The notes under the pieces: model-generated
The model's input: only the letters and a program-made list of their open reading frames with translations
What the model was told of the DNA's origin: nothing
Databases searched by the model: none
Assembly (NCBI GenBank): GCA_028673005.1
Contig: CM054112.1
Span: forward strand, 22,681,624 to 22,745,623
DNA from: Tanypteryx hageni
Lineage: Eukaryota; Arthropoda; Insecta; Odonata; Petaluridae
Reading direction: 5' to 3'
DNA length: 64,000 bases
Translations under genes and position numbers: made by a program
Shown: in pieces, positions 22,991 to 34,307 of the stretch
How positions within the stretch are numbered: position 1 is the first letter of the stretch
Layout: every line of letters starts with the position of its first letter

Positions 22991-25187
22991 TACTTCCGGT
23001 TGACCGATCTTTACCAAAAACTACTCAGTTCTTGCGTCTTTTATAAAAATGTTAAATATAAAATTTTGCGTTGACATAATTAATAATTTTTGTGTTAGAG
23101 CACCCAGAAAAACACACACGCACGCGTACACACAGACATCATCGAGAAAATGGTCAAAACCTGTTCCGAGGACCGCAAAAACGTGTATTCCCGTTGAAAT
23201 CTCGAAATCGATTTTTTATGAAAACAATACTCTCCCCTATACTACGTATGGAACGAAACGAAGGCTGGAGTAGAATGGAAGTATAAGTTCCAACGTGAAT
23301 TGCGCTTTCAGTGTTGCAGTCCTTTGGTGATATCTCACGAACGAGTCTCTATGGATAATTTATCCAAATGCCAATCCAGATCAGATTCACAGAAAACCAC
23401 CGCATAATTTATTAGAAATCATTTCTACTAAGTGGTCCCATGAAGAAAACGCCAAAGAACATTATCCGCTTCATACTCCACGTCCATATTGTTTGTGAAA
23501 AGCAAAATGTAATTTATAATTTTCAAAGTTTTTGGAAATCGAGGATGATATATGCCTATATCTGAAATTATAACTCGGTCAACAGGATATTCGAGTCATA
23601 CTCTTTTTAACGCTGGAAATGGGTACCTGAAAACGAGAGCGCTAACTGAATGAGCGTTATGCGGGGTCATTTTAGTATAGTACTTGTAGAGATGCGTTCC
23701 TAAAATCGTAATTTATTACCTGTTTTCCAAATATTACTACTATATCTGCTCTTATCTCTGATGCTCTAAAAATGTGCTGTAAATAATTAACCCTTAATGT
23801 CGCAACGTAGCAGATCTGGTACACACTAGTAATCCTCCAATATAGTAACTGTCGCAGCTTTTTTGTCATTTTCTCACAATTTTAGAAGACTCCACTTACC
23901 CTCTCACTTAATAATCGGCGCCCAATATCACCAATAGGTGTCCAATTTCGCGAGATATGCAAATAAAACCATAGGTTGCTCTGCTGTCTGAGAACGTGGT
24001 GTTCTGCTGTGGTTCTTTCGATGATTTCGGCGGTTTTCTTCAGTTATTTTGATTCTGCTACACACCGAAAATGTGCAATAAAATCAAATCACACGTCTTT
24101 TAATATTTTTTTCATAGCGCAACACTTAGGAAGAACATCATCAAACACGTTTCTTCATCCAGGTCAACCAAATTTTGTATGGGCACCTCATATTTCCTCG
24201 AAATTTTCATAGGCAAAAAAAATCCCCAGAAAGACCCGGACTCGAATCCAGAAGATGGTTTCTATTTCCCATAAGATAACACGTGATAAATCAATTTAGC
24301 GACGTGCATGCTTTCAGTATTTTTCTCATAAAAATTAGAAACATTAACCCTCGATCTTCAAACTGGGACTGCTTTAAATAAAATTGAACAAAGTTTTTTG
24401 GTATTATCGCCCTCTTTCCGCAAATGCTCTAATTTAACGTTTAAAATGACTAATTTTGGCAAAATTTAGTGATTTCATGAGTATTTGCCTTGACAACTAT
24501 GCCATTGTTGAAATCGAGATCTCATTATTACCTCAGTACGAGTTTTTAAGATAAATTCTAAATAATGTATTCTATCCCGTTATATCGACGGGCTTTTATA
24601 CTAGCAAAAATATAATTTTGAAAGTAATATTTAATTCTTCTTGAGTTAAGAGCGCCCACCTAAACGCATGGGGAGAGTAAAAAATCTGTCCGAGAACAAA
24701 GAGCGTTATAACGAATCAGCGTTGCACGGGATTACTGTATTGCGGTTATTGTTATATGGAGTAAATAGAATTAAAAATCGCGCTTGAGATATGTGACTGC
24801 AATAAATGAGTTTTTGATTTAAAAAAAAAACAATATGCGGATACGTCACTGTTTGGAGGTGCCGTATTACGAGAAATGTTTTCATCAAATCTTTTAAACA
24901 TGCTTATATCTGAGGTTCATTTCCCGTTAAGCACGCTTATGGATAATATGAAATTTTAATTAAATTATTTTTAATAGCTTTCATTTGACTAAATGTGAAA
25001 AGATTAGACAAGCTTTGAATACTTTAATCTATAGCACTTAAAACACGGGACAAATTATGTCAATCAACATATTTTTGGAAAGAAAAATTATGATTATATC
25101 TTGCCACTTCTTACCAAAACCTAATACTTGGCATAATGTAACTTGCATTGAAACCGATGGCAGTCATAGCAAATCCACCTGTGAATA
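22991..25187. other. mixed unique and repeat-derived sequence
   Basis: 23095-23285 begins with an ACACACACGCACGCGTACACAC stretch and continues 'gttgaaatctcgaaatcgattttt' and 'tact.cgtatgg'. The later part resembles 43838-43916. Around 24240 a B-box-like GGATTCGAGTCCGG occurs on the minus strand with no clear A box. No coding gene was seen. Confidence 0.45.
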
Positions 25188-25197
25188 CGTTACACAG

Positions 25198-25330
25198 CAG
25201 CGTTTCTTAAACTATAGTAGGTAATTCGAAGAACCCTTTCATGCAAATGTCTTTGCTGCGGGAACCTCCTAAACTACTGCTGGGGACCCTCGGGGGTCCG
25301 CGAACCCGTTTAAGAACCGCTGCGTTACAG
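25198..25330. mobile_element. short hAT-type MITE (125 bp)
   Basis: The element proper is 25198-25322. Its terminal repeats CAGCGTTTCTTAAAC and, from the other end, CAGCGGTTCTTAAAC match at 14 of 15 positions. The right flank CGTTACAG (25323-25330) resembles the left flank CGTTACACAG (25188-25197), an imperfect 8-bp duplication. It has a GC-rich core with 'ggaccctcgggggtccgcg'. No coding capacity. Confidence 0.7.
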
Positions 25331-26755
25331 CATTCGAATTTACTTTTTCAGATTGCACTGTTTCTTGAACATTTGAGCCTTGGTGGTTTCACAGCAAACA
25401 CCATTACAATTATGTTTTTGACAACTTATAAAGCAGTTAATTGTACTAGGAAGTCCTTCTTCTTCCCCAACTTTTGAAACTGACCAGCTATTCATTGCAC
25501 CTCTACTCATTGCGCATAGGTAAGAAAGAATCAGTAGGTCGTTCAATAATAAGAAAGCAGTTTAATGGAAATATCATCTCCAGTGTTGTGTTTTGTGAAT
25601 ACTTCAGTGATTTTTTAAATTCGTTCAATTTAAAATTATTTAGTCATAAAAATTTACAGAAAGCAAAATCTAAATTAATAAAACGCTTACTTTGCGATAT
25701 AAGTGTAGCATATTAATCATTTTCATTTTAAAATTACTTAGAAACATTGTAAAAGTTCGGGACTTGAACTAAAAAACGCTTAAAATAAGAAGGTTTTATA
25801 TTCCTGTCGTTGATTTTCGAATGCGAGTAGAATCGGTCAAAAAATCAGTTTTTATCGCAAAAATTTGACATATTTTCACGTGAAAATCTTTCGTTGTCAA
25901 GGCGATTTGCATTGCTGCCGGTTTCGTCTAATTGCGAATGAATGACTGGGATTATAAATTCTTGTCGCATCTGCGCATATACTCGCTATATTTTGACCTT
26001 ATTCTGAAGTTTAAACAATGTCTTAATAGTGAAAAATGAAACGACGAAACAAAAATAAATAAGTATCCCATTATATCCCATTATAAATGTTTTTAAGTCA
26101 GGTATAGAGATTTAATTTGCTGAATTTTTAAAAACTTTTGAGTACATTTTCTGCGAAAGTTGAATAAGTTTTGACGTAGGCTCATTTCTTTAATATGTGT
26201 ATTTTTTATACTTTTATTGTTTAAAAATTAAATTTGTTTCTCAATCAAAATTTATTAAAATATATAAGCCAAAATATAATTGGTGGAAAAACCATTGCAA
26301 ACAAATTTGGGCTAAGATTTTGTATAAAATCCTTTCCCAATTTCAACTGATAACAATAGGTATATTTGAGTCCCATTAATGATAAATATAGAACAAAATC
26401 CTATACTCGGAATGTTTTGCTGTATTTGTTGTTGTTTGCATATCAAATTAGTTTTCTCATTAATAGGATTTGGTTTGGTTTTTCACCTTATTTTATTATT
26501 TTGGACACATTGTAATAAATTTGGGCAGAAAAATTGATTTCATAAATAAAAAATACAAAGAATAGTTCTGAGTAGAATAAGGAACCTATTCCTAAAAACA
26601 AAAATACAATTTACATTAAAATGATAAAACTACCCACTATGTGCACTAAAATGTAAAAAATAAATATAAAATTGACAAATAAATGATCCAGAAACTAAAA
26701 AGAGGTTAGGTGATACAACATTTGTGGCGTAATCTTAAACAAGTAAATCATCGAC
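25331..26755. other. AT-rich unassigned sequence
   Basis: Only short open frames of no recognisable family. No second copies within the window were noticed. Confidence 0.45.
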
Positions 26756-26759
26756 ATCA

Positions 26760-26802
26760 GCTACTGATGATGAGAGCCTGGTTCTCGAAATAGGTATTTA
26801 GC
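26760..26802 (+). ncRNA. hammerhead-ribozyme-like fold (candidate)
   Basis: Order of parts: GCTA (26760-26763), CTGATGA (26764-26770), one extra T, GAGAG (26772-26776), loop CCTGG, TTCTC (26782-26786), GAAA (26787-26790), TAGGTATT, then TAGC (26799-26802). The outer GCTA/TAGC pair as stem I, and GAGAG/TTCTC as stem II. ATA/TAT would form a 3-bp stem III with a 2-nt loop. This matches the minimal type-I hammerheads known from Penelope-like elements and retrozymes, apart from the single extra nucleotide before stem II. Self-cleavage is not shown, and no reverse transcriptase is nearby. Confidence 0.35.
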
Positions 26803-26986
26803 ACTCTGTTCTTCACGCTAAATTCCTTTCTTTGTTTACAGTTGGAGTCGAATCTTCAATTCATAATTTGGCTTGCCGTGGTCTCTTCTATTTATCAAAT
26901 AAATCATCACTAATATTTCTTTGCACTCAATATTTATATTCCAAAATCTACTTTCACTTTCTGGAACATTCGATTGGGTGAATTTT

Positions 26987-26990
<4 letters not shown>

Positions 26991-27032
<42 letters not shown>
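26991..27032. repeat. (AT)n microsatellite
   Basis: A pure AT dinucleotide run just upstream of the 27.1-kb dispersed repeat. Confidence 0.95.
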
Positions 27033-27035
<3 letters not shown>

Positions 27036-27063
27036 TTTAGTTAATTTTTAAAATGAAATTTTT

Positions 27064-27815
27064 ATTTTGATTTAATACTTAATTCGTTCATACTCGTCAT
27101 TTTAAACGGACAATGAATTAGTGCACTGAAAAATTAAAGCATGACCAAACGCAAACGGAACTTTATAAAATGACATAACATTTAGCATCGCCATTAAAAT
27201 TTTATTTTGCTCAAGACCATTTCAGATAAGAAAATAAATCAGCTTGATTGCATTTTTGCCATTTGTTCCCTCGTCTATGCTCAAGCCGAGTTCGGTAATA
27301 ATCGTCTCCATGGCAACAATCCGATAAAATGCGATTTAAAACTCAAAAACTCTATGTTAGTTAGTAGAAATTAGTAGAAAGTCAAGAAAATACGATCAAT
27401 TATCAAAATTCGGTGATAGGAATTAGAATCTACTTTCTTATACCCTTAGAACAGTACAAACTTCGCTCCGATATCACAATTTTAAGATATTTTAATGTAT
27501 TAAAGAAAACATCTTTTCACAATGAATTTGAGATTTCCTATGTAAAAAATAAGGAAAAACGTTCCTGGAATCGGACCCGGGGCTTCAATCTTCGCCTAAG
27601 AAAATATAGCCCGGAAGTGGGCCCTAGCAGCACGAGCCTCATACCAAGTTTAATGAAAATCGGTCTGTTGGTGCAAACGTTGTTAGTAAGGGACACACAC
27701 ACACACACATAAAGGCACACATACACAGACACACACACATACAGACACACATGCACAAACACAGACAAGACCTTTCATAAGGCTATGTTTCCTTTGGAAA
27801 CCAGCCTAAAAATAC
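27064..27815 (+). repeat. dispersed repeat family B, copy 1
   Basis: Aligned by eye with 31365-31937 in the same orientation. Shared landmarks, in order, are 'acaaacggaactt' (copy 2 spelling), 'tatgc.cgagttcg', 'ccgatat.acaatt.taag', 'gttcctggaatcg.acccggg', 'ttcaatcttcgc', 'atgaaaatc.gtct.ttggt' and a closing 'gga.a..agcctaaaaata' (strand-approximate). The minus strand of the 'tggaatcggacccgg' part reads as a Pol III B-box. A (CA)-rich stretch (27697-27766) replaces the short CAGACAGGCAGACAC tract of copy 2. No coding sequence was recognised. Confidence 0.65.
27697..27766. repeat. (CA)-rich microsatellite
   Basis: Interrupted CACA/CATA/CAGA repeats forming the 3' part of family B copy 1. 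It accounts for the cysteine/valine repeat frame on the minus strand. Confidence 0.8.
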
Positions 27816-28001
27816 AAAAACGAACGATACCGTTCTGACGCTAAATTCAATATATATATATTTTAGGTGCAGCGTTGAACAAAAATTGCATAAGCGCATG
27901 ATACAAATATTTCTCAATAGTTTTCATATTTTTCACTTTTTGCTATATTGTCAATAAAATCATACAATTTTTGATAGATGGAAACATTTTGATTTTGATA
28001 G

Positions 28002-28286
28002 ACTCCTTGTAGTGGCGGATCCAAGAGAGGAGCGATGGGGGCGATCGCCCTCCCCTTGGAGGACACCATTGCTCTCCACTAGGTGCATTTTTAAATTCAT
28101 TCTGCGCAACATCCATTGTTTCTACACCGAAGATTAAGTCTGTATGACAAGGGAAAGAAAGATTCTGATGGGGTAGGCATTTTTAAAATGTATGGTTGTC
28201 GGCAGAGGAGGAATCAAGACGGGGGAGGGGTAATTGGGCGATCGCCCCCTCCTTGGGAAGGTTCTGTATCCGCCCCTGACTCCTTG
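28002..28286 (+). mobile_element. hAT-type MITE, copy 2, with perfect target duplication
   Basis: The element proper is 28010-28278 (269 bp). ACTCCTTG flanks it exactly on both sides (28002-28009 and 28279-28286). Ends: TAGTGGCGGATCCAAG at the left; the complement of the right end reads CAGGGGCGGATACAGA. It is the same family as 20790-21048, in the same orientation. It is internally GC-rich near both ends (GGGGGCGATCGCCC; GGGCGATCGCCCCC). It is non-coding and would need a hAT transposase acting in trans. Confidence 0.88.
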
Positions 28287-28379
28287 CCGGTTTTTATTTG
28301 GCAGATGCTCCATATGACCCTGAAATAACACGACCATCGGAGAAGAGAGTAAGGTCTGCCTCAAAATTCGATCATAGAT

Positions 28380-28850
28380 TACTAGTTATCGCCCTTTGAG
28401 CAGATGAAATTTGCAGGAGGAAAGATCACGCTCGGAAAATTACCCATTAGGATTATTTTTTTCTACTTTCCGATCGAGCAGGAAAAATCTTTCCTTCGGA
28501 TCATCCGAACCTAATCACTTCTGTCGTGCGCCCCGCGAATCTATCCTCTGCAAGTGGGAGGCGACTCCACCTGCTGCACGCGGACGGGCCGTGCAGGCAC
28601 GAGGTTAGGGAATTTCGCCCCAGGGGGTGGCCCTGTCGCGCATGGCGACCGGCCGCCGGCCATTGTCCCGTCTCGCCTTTGAGAGAGCGCTGCGGCCCGA
28701 TTGCCTCGCTCGCCATTTTGTATCGCGGGACGCCGAGGAGAGGATCGCAGAACACCCTACGTAGAATCGAATCCTTTATCGAAAGTATTCGCGTCCGCAA
28801 GCATTCGATGTGGCCGCATCTTCGCCACGCACCTGGGAGGAGATTTCTAT
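28380..28850 (-). promoter_or_regulatory. CpG-rich, promoter-like patch
   Basis: 28520-28765 is roughly two-thirds GC with about 30 CpG by hand count, against AT-rich flanks. CGCCATTTTG at 28711-28720 reads AAAATGGCG on the minus strand, a YY1-like motif often seen at animal transcription starts. It also places an ATG (28716-28714) in a good context (ACAAAATGG). From that ATG the minus frame runs MASEAIGPQRSLKGETGQ... and reaches a CAG|GTGGAGT donor-like site at 28573-28567, so a first coding exon of about 146 nt is conceivable. The peptide is not recognised, so a promoter or CpG island without that exon is equally possible. Confidence 0.35.
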
Positions 28851-29509
28851 GATCTATACTTTTTTTGACCGTATGCTATGTTTCAACAGTTGACCAACGT
28901 GGTGCGACGCTACACCCACCTAGTGATGAATTTCGTCGATGTCCGACTCGCTTAACGAAACTAAAAAATTAATTCCCGCAAAAAAAGAAGAATACATTGA
29001 CGTTCCAATTCAGCGAACTTTGCGATTTCGTATAGATTTCGCGACTCTGATAGGCGGTAATTGTTATTATTTTAGAAGAATTAGATGAAATAGTTCTCGT
29101 TGCATAAAGACCAGATATCTTACGATAGCACAAGAATCAAATTAATAGAGATGCATAAATTATTTTATGTTATGAAATAAAATTTCTTTATGCTTAAGGA
29201 TATTCAGAAATGAAAAAATCCATCTGAAAATTTCAATAGAAACTACATCTGTTGATGAAACAGATATTCTGCTTTATCATGTATGTTGAAAATAGAATGG
29301 CTTTCCTGTATACAGCGAAACAGATAACTCTATATTATATAACAGTAACAAATAACAAATGTATGCGTATTTCATTTCTCGAATTTCAATGACAATTTTA
29401 GTATGAAATTTACTAAAAGACTATATGCATATATTAAACAACAACAGTACATAGAATATATTTAGTTTCAGTTCTTATTTGTACTAAAGCATTAAGTGTG
29501 CCAGCCACA
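28851..29509. other. AT-rich unassigned sequence
   Basis: No repeat partner, RNA or coding signal was recognised. Confidence 0.45.
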
Positions 29510-29720
29510 GGGAACGATTTGCAGGCAAAATAAATTATCTATTCTCATCAATCCTAAGAATACCTTCTTCTGATGTAAATAACGCGCTTCTTACTGCACC
29601 TCATCTTCACTTGACAGATTTTGCATTCTTTCCCACGTCGTTTGCCCCGTTTGTGAGAGAGTCCGTGATAGGTTTCGGATCCCATTGGGCGGTCTCTAAG
29701 TAATGCTGCCAGAACTATCA
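29510..29720 (-). pseudogene. cysteine-bearing remnant, possibly piggyBac transposase C-terminus
   Basis: Minus-strand frames give KRGKRRGKECKICQVKMR, then KKRVIYI, and after a frame change FCLQIVPCGWHT before a stop. The spacing recalls the C-terminal zinc-binding tail of piggyBac transposases (paired Cys, then LC..PCF..YHT). Several expected cysteines are missing, stops intervene, and the upstream sequence could not be matched to the catalytic domain. The identity is therefore a weak inference. Confidence 0.25.
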
Positions 29721-31364
29721 CGTGTTCGATGTACTTAACGGTGCGTTTCCTTTATCATAGACGATGCCAGTTGTAAACAAGTCACTTGGCAAGTATAAGG
29801 GGGCTTTAGGTTGATTGATAACGTTGTTGTTGAGTGTAAACCTAAGTTGTTTTTCTGCTTGCGGTTCTCGCTAATGAACAGGTATAGCAGATCTGTCAAG
29901 GCGAACTCGGAAATGTTTTATGGAATTAGAAGTGTGAGCATTTTATCGTGCTGGTTTTGTTAGTTATGTATTTCGTTCAATCTTAATGGCATGCATTCAG
30001 TATACGTGTCATTCGATTTCTTTCGTTAATTAGATAGGAATTAGGAGACGACTGCACGCGATATGAAACTCGAGAAGCACCTTTATGCCGATGCATACGG
30101 TGTTTTTCAACCAATTCAACGTTGTTCTTATAAGGAGTATCAATTCCCCTTTTATGATTATTATAATTATTTATTATAAAGTAAATACCCTTATTTTGGC
30201 ATAGAATTTTAAAAAAGCTTCAACATAACATTTTTATTTAGAAGGTCATAATTTTGACATGGCAAAAGATTTTTCCCGCGAACCTATAAATTTTATTCTT
30301 TTGTTAATTGATATTATATCCAAATTTTAATATAAAATAGTAATTTCTATGTGGTAAAATAAAGGAAGAATCTCCAACTTTATTTGCTCTAAACTGTAGT
30401 AATTTAATCCATTTACACTCTGATCGTATAAACAATATGATCAGGAGGAACATGATCCTATTATCTCATTTCTGTCTTGACTGTTTAGATAGATACATAT
30501 TTTTACATTGGCTAGGCGAATGAATAGAATTAGATTTAAATTTCAAATGCCACTGTTAGTTTAGTGCGAAAAATGATAATCGCCGAAATCGAGTTGAATA
30601 CTGAAGCAGCATCAGCAGTTATTAGTTCAGCCACATTTTCGCACGCTACATAAGATAAGAGAGTGTTACAATTTCTAGGTATTCCGCAAAACAATTATAC
30701 CTAATTGTGTTGTGTGTCAACCGATACAATCAAAATTGACATACTCGAAATCCAATTTATTATTTGCATATTATACCGTCCACAATTTACCTATAGCGTT
30801 ATTAAGGGTAGTATTATACGAATAGAATCCAAGCATAATCGAGCTTCTATAAATTTAACCTTTGTAACTGGAATTTTTGATATGTCCTGGACATTTTTCT
30901 CTTTTATATTTCATTCCATGAATCCAGTTTCTCGAATTAATTTTTGGTTTCATACGCGGTTAGAGGTACAAAATTGAACTATGCGTCTTTCGTTCTTTCT
31001 CCACCCTTGGTCCCTCCACTCCTGCACAGTCGACCCTGGTCGCTGTCGAAGGAACATTGCTCTTGAAAATGCCCATTTAGTGAGCGAAATGCATCGAGCT
31101 AGTACCACTTGTTTTTGGCTGGAGTCTTATCCTTCTATCTATACGTAAATGATATCATCTTGGTCAAGCTAAGACTATCTAATAATTCAAGTCTAATAAT
31201 ATTTTTACACTGAAACTAAACTGTGGCTATAATGAAATCAATATTTATAAAAAAGCCTGTATTAAAGATCACAGATAGATTTCTCATTAACACGATCTAG
31301 ACCTCATGAAATGCTCTCGCAGGCTGCACGCCTTTCATTTAAACTAAGATTGACTCTTGGACGA
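29721..31364. other. unassigned sequence, moderate GC to 30.1 kb, then AT-rich
   Basis: Includes a 90-codon plus-strand frame at 30705-30977 of no recognisable family. No repeats were noticed. Confidence 0.45.
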
Positions 31365-31937
31365 GAACAACAAGAAAATACAAACGGAACTTATGATGCT
31401 TACCTTCCACGTTTATGTAATAGCCTATGCCGAATTCGAGTCCAACAATAGTCGTTTCAATTGCAACACTCTATAGTCGTTTTAATTGCAACACTCTCGT
31501 AATGAGTGAGAAAAACAGTAAAAACGCCAGTATTTGCGCGAAATTCGAAGAAATACGATCTATAAGCAAAATTCTACCATAAAAATTATATTTTCCATTC
31601 CTTTCCTCAGAGAATATTCAGAAAATAGTACAAATCCCAATCCGATATTACAATTCTAAGGTATTATAATGTGCAAGAGAAAATTACCCTTCACGATGGA
31701 TTTCAGGTTTTTCATTTAAATCAAATGGAAAAAATAGTTCCTGGAATCGAACCCGGGACTTTCAATCTTCGCAAAAAAACTATTCTCGGGAGCTCGGCTC
31801 CAGAAACAAGAAATCTCCACCAAGTGTCATGAAAATCAGTCTATTGGTTAAAAAGTTAATAAGGAGGAGGGTGCAGACAGGCAGACACAACGAAGAAACT
31901 ATATGCCTATTTCCATTCCGGAAAGTAGGCTAAAAAT
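31365..31937 (+). repeat. dispersed repeat family B, copy 2
   Basis: Partner of 27064-27815. It preserves the B-box-like GGGTTCGATTCCAGG on the minus strand (about 31741-31756). It also carries a local tandem duplication, 'atagtcgttt.aattgcaacactct', at about 31448-31497. Confidence 0.65.
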
Positions 31938-32249
31938 ATTCGCAATAATTTATACTAAACATGGTGTTGTATCCTGAATTCGTCGGCCCTTTTTATGAAC
32001 TGACCTCTCTTATCCCGATTCGGCAAATCTTTTGTTCACACCTCGAGTTGAACCGGGACTTAAATATGTTCGTTAAATTATGAAAAGATAAGGCAAAAAC
32101 TCATGGTTTCAGGCGCAAATATTTGTTGAAACAAGTTATGTTAATACTGATAACTATGAAAAAAGTCATTAAATCAATGACCATTCTTTCCTAGTCTGGA
32201 ATTAATACATAAATACATTATTTCACTGAAAAGTATAAAGTAAAAATAT
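31938..32249. other. unassigned spacer
   Basis: AT-rich sequence between repeat family B and the 32.25-kb palindrome. Nothing was recognised. Confidence 0.45.
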
Positions 32250-32602
32250 GTAAAAAACTTTTCTAATTTATACTCTTTTTTATAAAGCGCACTGAAAAGT
32301 ATAAAATAAGTTTTTGGGTCCCAGATAATATCTGGATCTTAAGAAAAATTTTCATTAGATATAATCATGAATCTCTTTAAAATAGATGTATGGCATATGT
32401 TGATTAAATAAGAATTTTCATGCTATTTATAATGTAGTGAATAATTTAATCAACATATACCATGCATCTTTTTTTAAAGAGATTCATGATTATATCTAAT
32501 GAAAATTTTCCTTAAGATCCAGATATTTTCTGGGACTTAAATTTTTTTTTATACTTTTTAGTGCGCTTTATAAAAAAGAATATAAATTAAAAATTTTTAT
32601 AT
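32250..32602. mobile_element. ~350-bp palindromic (foldback) MITE
   Basis: The left arm (about 32253-32409) and right arm (about 32443-32600) are near-perfect reverse complements separated by only about 33 bp. Matching blocks include 'ttttttataaagcgcact', 'agatccagatattatctggg' (approximately), 'gattcatgattatatctaat' and 'atgttgattaaat'. Differences are a few substitutions and single-base gaps. There is no coding capacity and no clear target duplication. Transcripts would form a long hairpin. Confidence 0.85.
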
Positions 32603-33470
32603 ATTTTTATTTGGAGACACTTAAGATATGTACCTATTTTTTCAAGTGCCCATTCTTGAATTTGTTTTCAGCCATGATTAGCTGATAATTCCCCTGCGAG
32701 TTAAGGACAGTATTTGACGAGGACGCAAAATCTTTGGCCTTGATTGCAGAAAATTTACATGATCAACTTTTTATCCGATTATAAGTATTGATAACGTTTT
32801 ACGACAATTTTTAATTCAAGAAAAAATCTTTCAATAATATGTTGTACACGCATCACACATGATAAAGCCTAGGAAAGAAACAATAGAAAGGAGTATTCCT
32901 AATACATGAACAATATCCAAGAATGTACCATGGATAAAAAAGAATTTTCAGTTTTAATAAACAATTTATTTTTTTATCTAATACTTGTGCTCTGTTTGTT
33001 CATGGAGAAGGACAGAAAGAGAGTGAACAAGATGAAATACTTGCTGATCAAGGGGTATAATTTTTTAAGTAAGAGGGAATTAGTGAAATGTGTTAATAGA
33101 GGAGTTGAATGCCAGTATAAAATCTTCTAACGATAGTTAATCGAAGAACGTGTTTTCTGACAATAATAAACCTTAAAAATGTCTAAAAATTAATAAGAAC
33201 TTTTTATGTCACCAATAATAATAACATTAGTTCTTCATAACGTATAACATTTAATCACACTCCGTTAATGAATTAATGGATTATATTTCTTATAATTATG
33301 ATTTTTTAAATGCTATATGTATACAACTTCCGCGCGAAAAGTAATTAATTTTTCAGATGAACTTAATTTATGATTAGGTCACGGTATAGCAGTCAACTCC
33401 TGACTTAATGAAATAATAAATGTAAAATGAAGGCTTTTTGTGCGAGACGACGAAGCAAGTAAGGGTAGCC
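32603..33470. other. AT-rich spacer
   Basis: A 74-codon plus-strand frame (32906-33130) is lysine/asparagine-rich and not recognised. No other signal was seen. Confidence 0.45.
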
Positions 33471-33615
33471 GGACTCTACACCTACAGACACAACACCGAC
33501 AGACACCACGCTGACAGACACTACGCCGACAGGACTCTACGCCGACAGACACTACGCCAACAGGACACTACGCCGACAGACACTACGCCGACAGACACTA
33601 CGCCGACTACGCAAG
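33471..33615. repeat. 15-bp minisatellite, left arm
   Basis: Imperfect tandem units of CTACGCCGACAGACA with variants CAACACCGACAGACA and CTACGCCGACAGGA. There are about nine units. It has the reverse-complement composition of the array at 35441-35642. Confidence 0.9.
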
Positions 33616-34307
33616 ACACGAGTAATATGCAAACTAATATGCCAATTCTTAATGACAATCGAATGAGAATTTTAAATAAAATAATGAAATGAAAAGAAAT
33701 ATATAAGATATTAAAATAAAATAGGCACAACATTGTTATCCATCAAATAGGAATTTTTGTAAAATTAAAAATATGCAAAGAAAAAAGATGAAGAGGGGGC
33801 AGGAAGAGGGGCGTAATTTATTATAACAAAATATAAGCAATATCCATCAACTAGGAATTATTATAACAATTAGGAGTATGCAATCAAAAGGAAAAAAGAT
33901 GGTGAGGGTACCTACAGAGGGGGAGGGGAGAGGGCGTAATATATTATTTAAATCTTTTTTATTGCGAGTCATAATAAGCATTGATACATTTTAACTTTAT
34001 TACCCATTTTCATCATATATGTTTCTTTTTGTAAGTAGTTAATCTATGAGAACTTTCAGAAAGTAAATGCTTGGAATTAAAAGTAGGATTTAAAGCAATA
34101 CAGAGTAATAGAGATTTTCACGCAAAGCTGGCATAAGAACAGCATCTGCTATTTAGTAATAACATTCATAGAACATAATTTCATGGAAATATAATGAGTT
34201 TTTATTCTTCTTCAAATTTGCAGCATTTATAAATTTTACACCAAATAACAAAAAAGATTGAAATGATGTTGGTTGAACGCTCAGATAAACACTTACGGCT
34301 AGTTGAA

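Noticed and set aside
24236..24262. Minus-strand GGATTCGAGTCCGG as a SINE head
   Set aside because: B-box-like only. No A box at the right distance and no recognisable body or tail.
28501..28852. Overlapping 99- and 108-codon frames in the CpG-rich patch as full genes
   Set aside because: Opposite-strand frames open by GC content. Only the promoter/first-exon hypothesis was kept, at low confidence.
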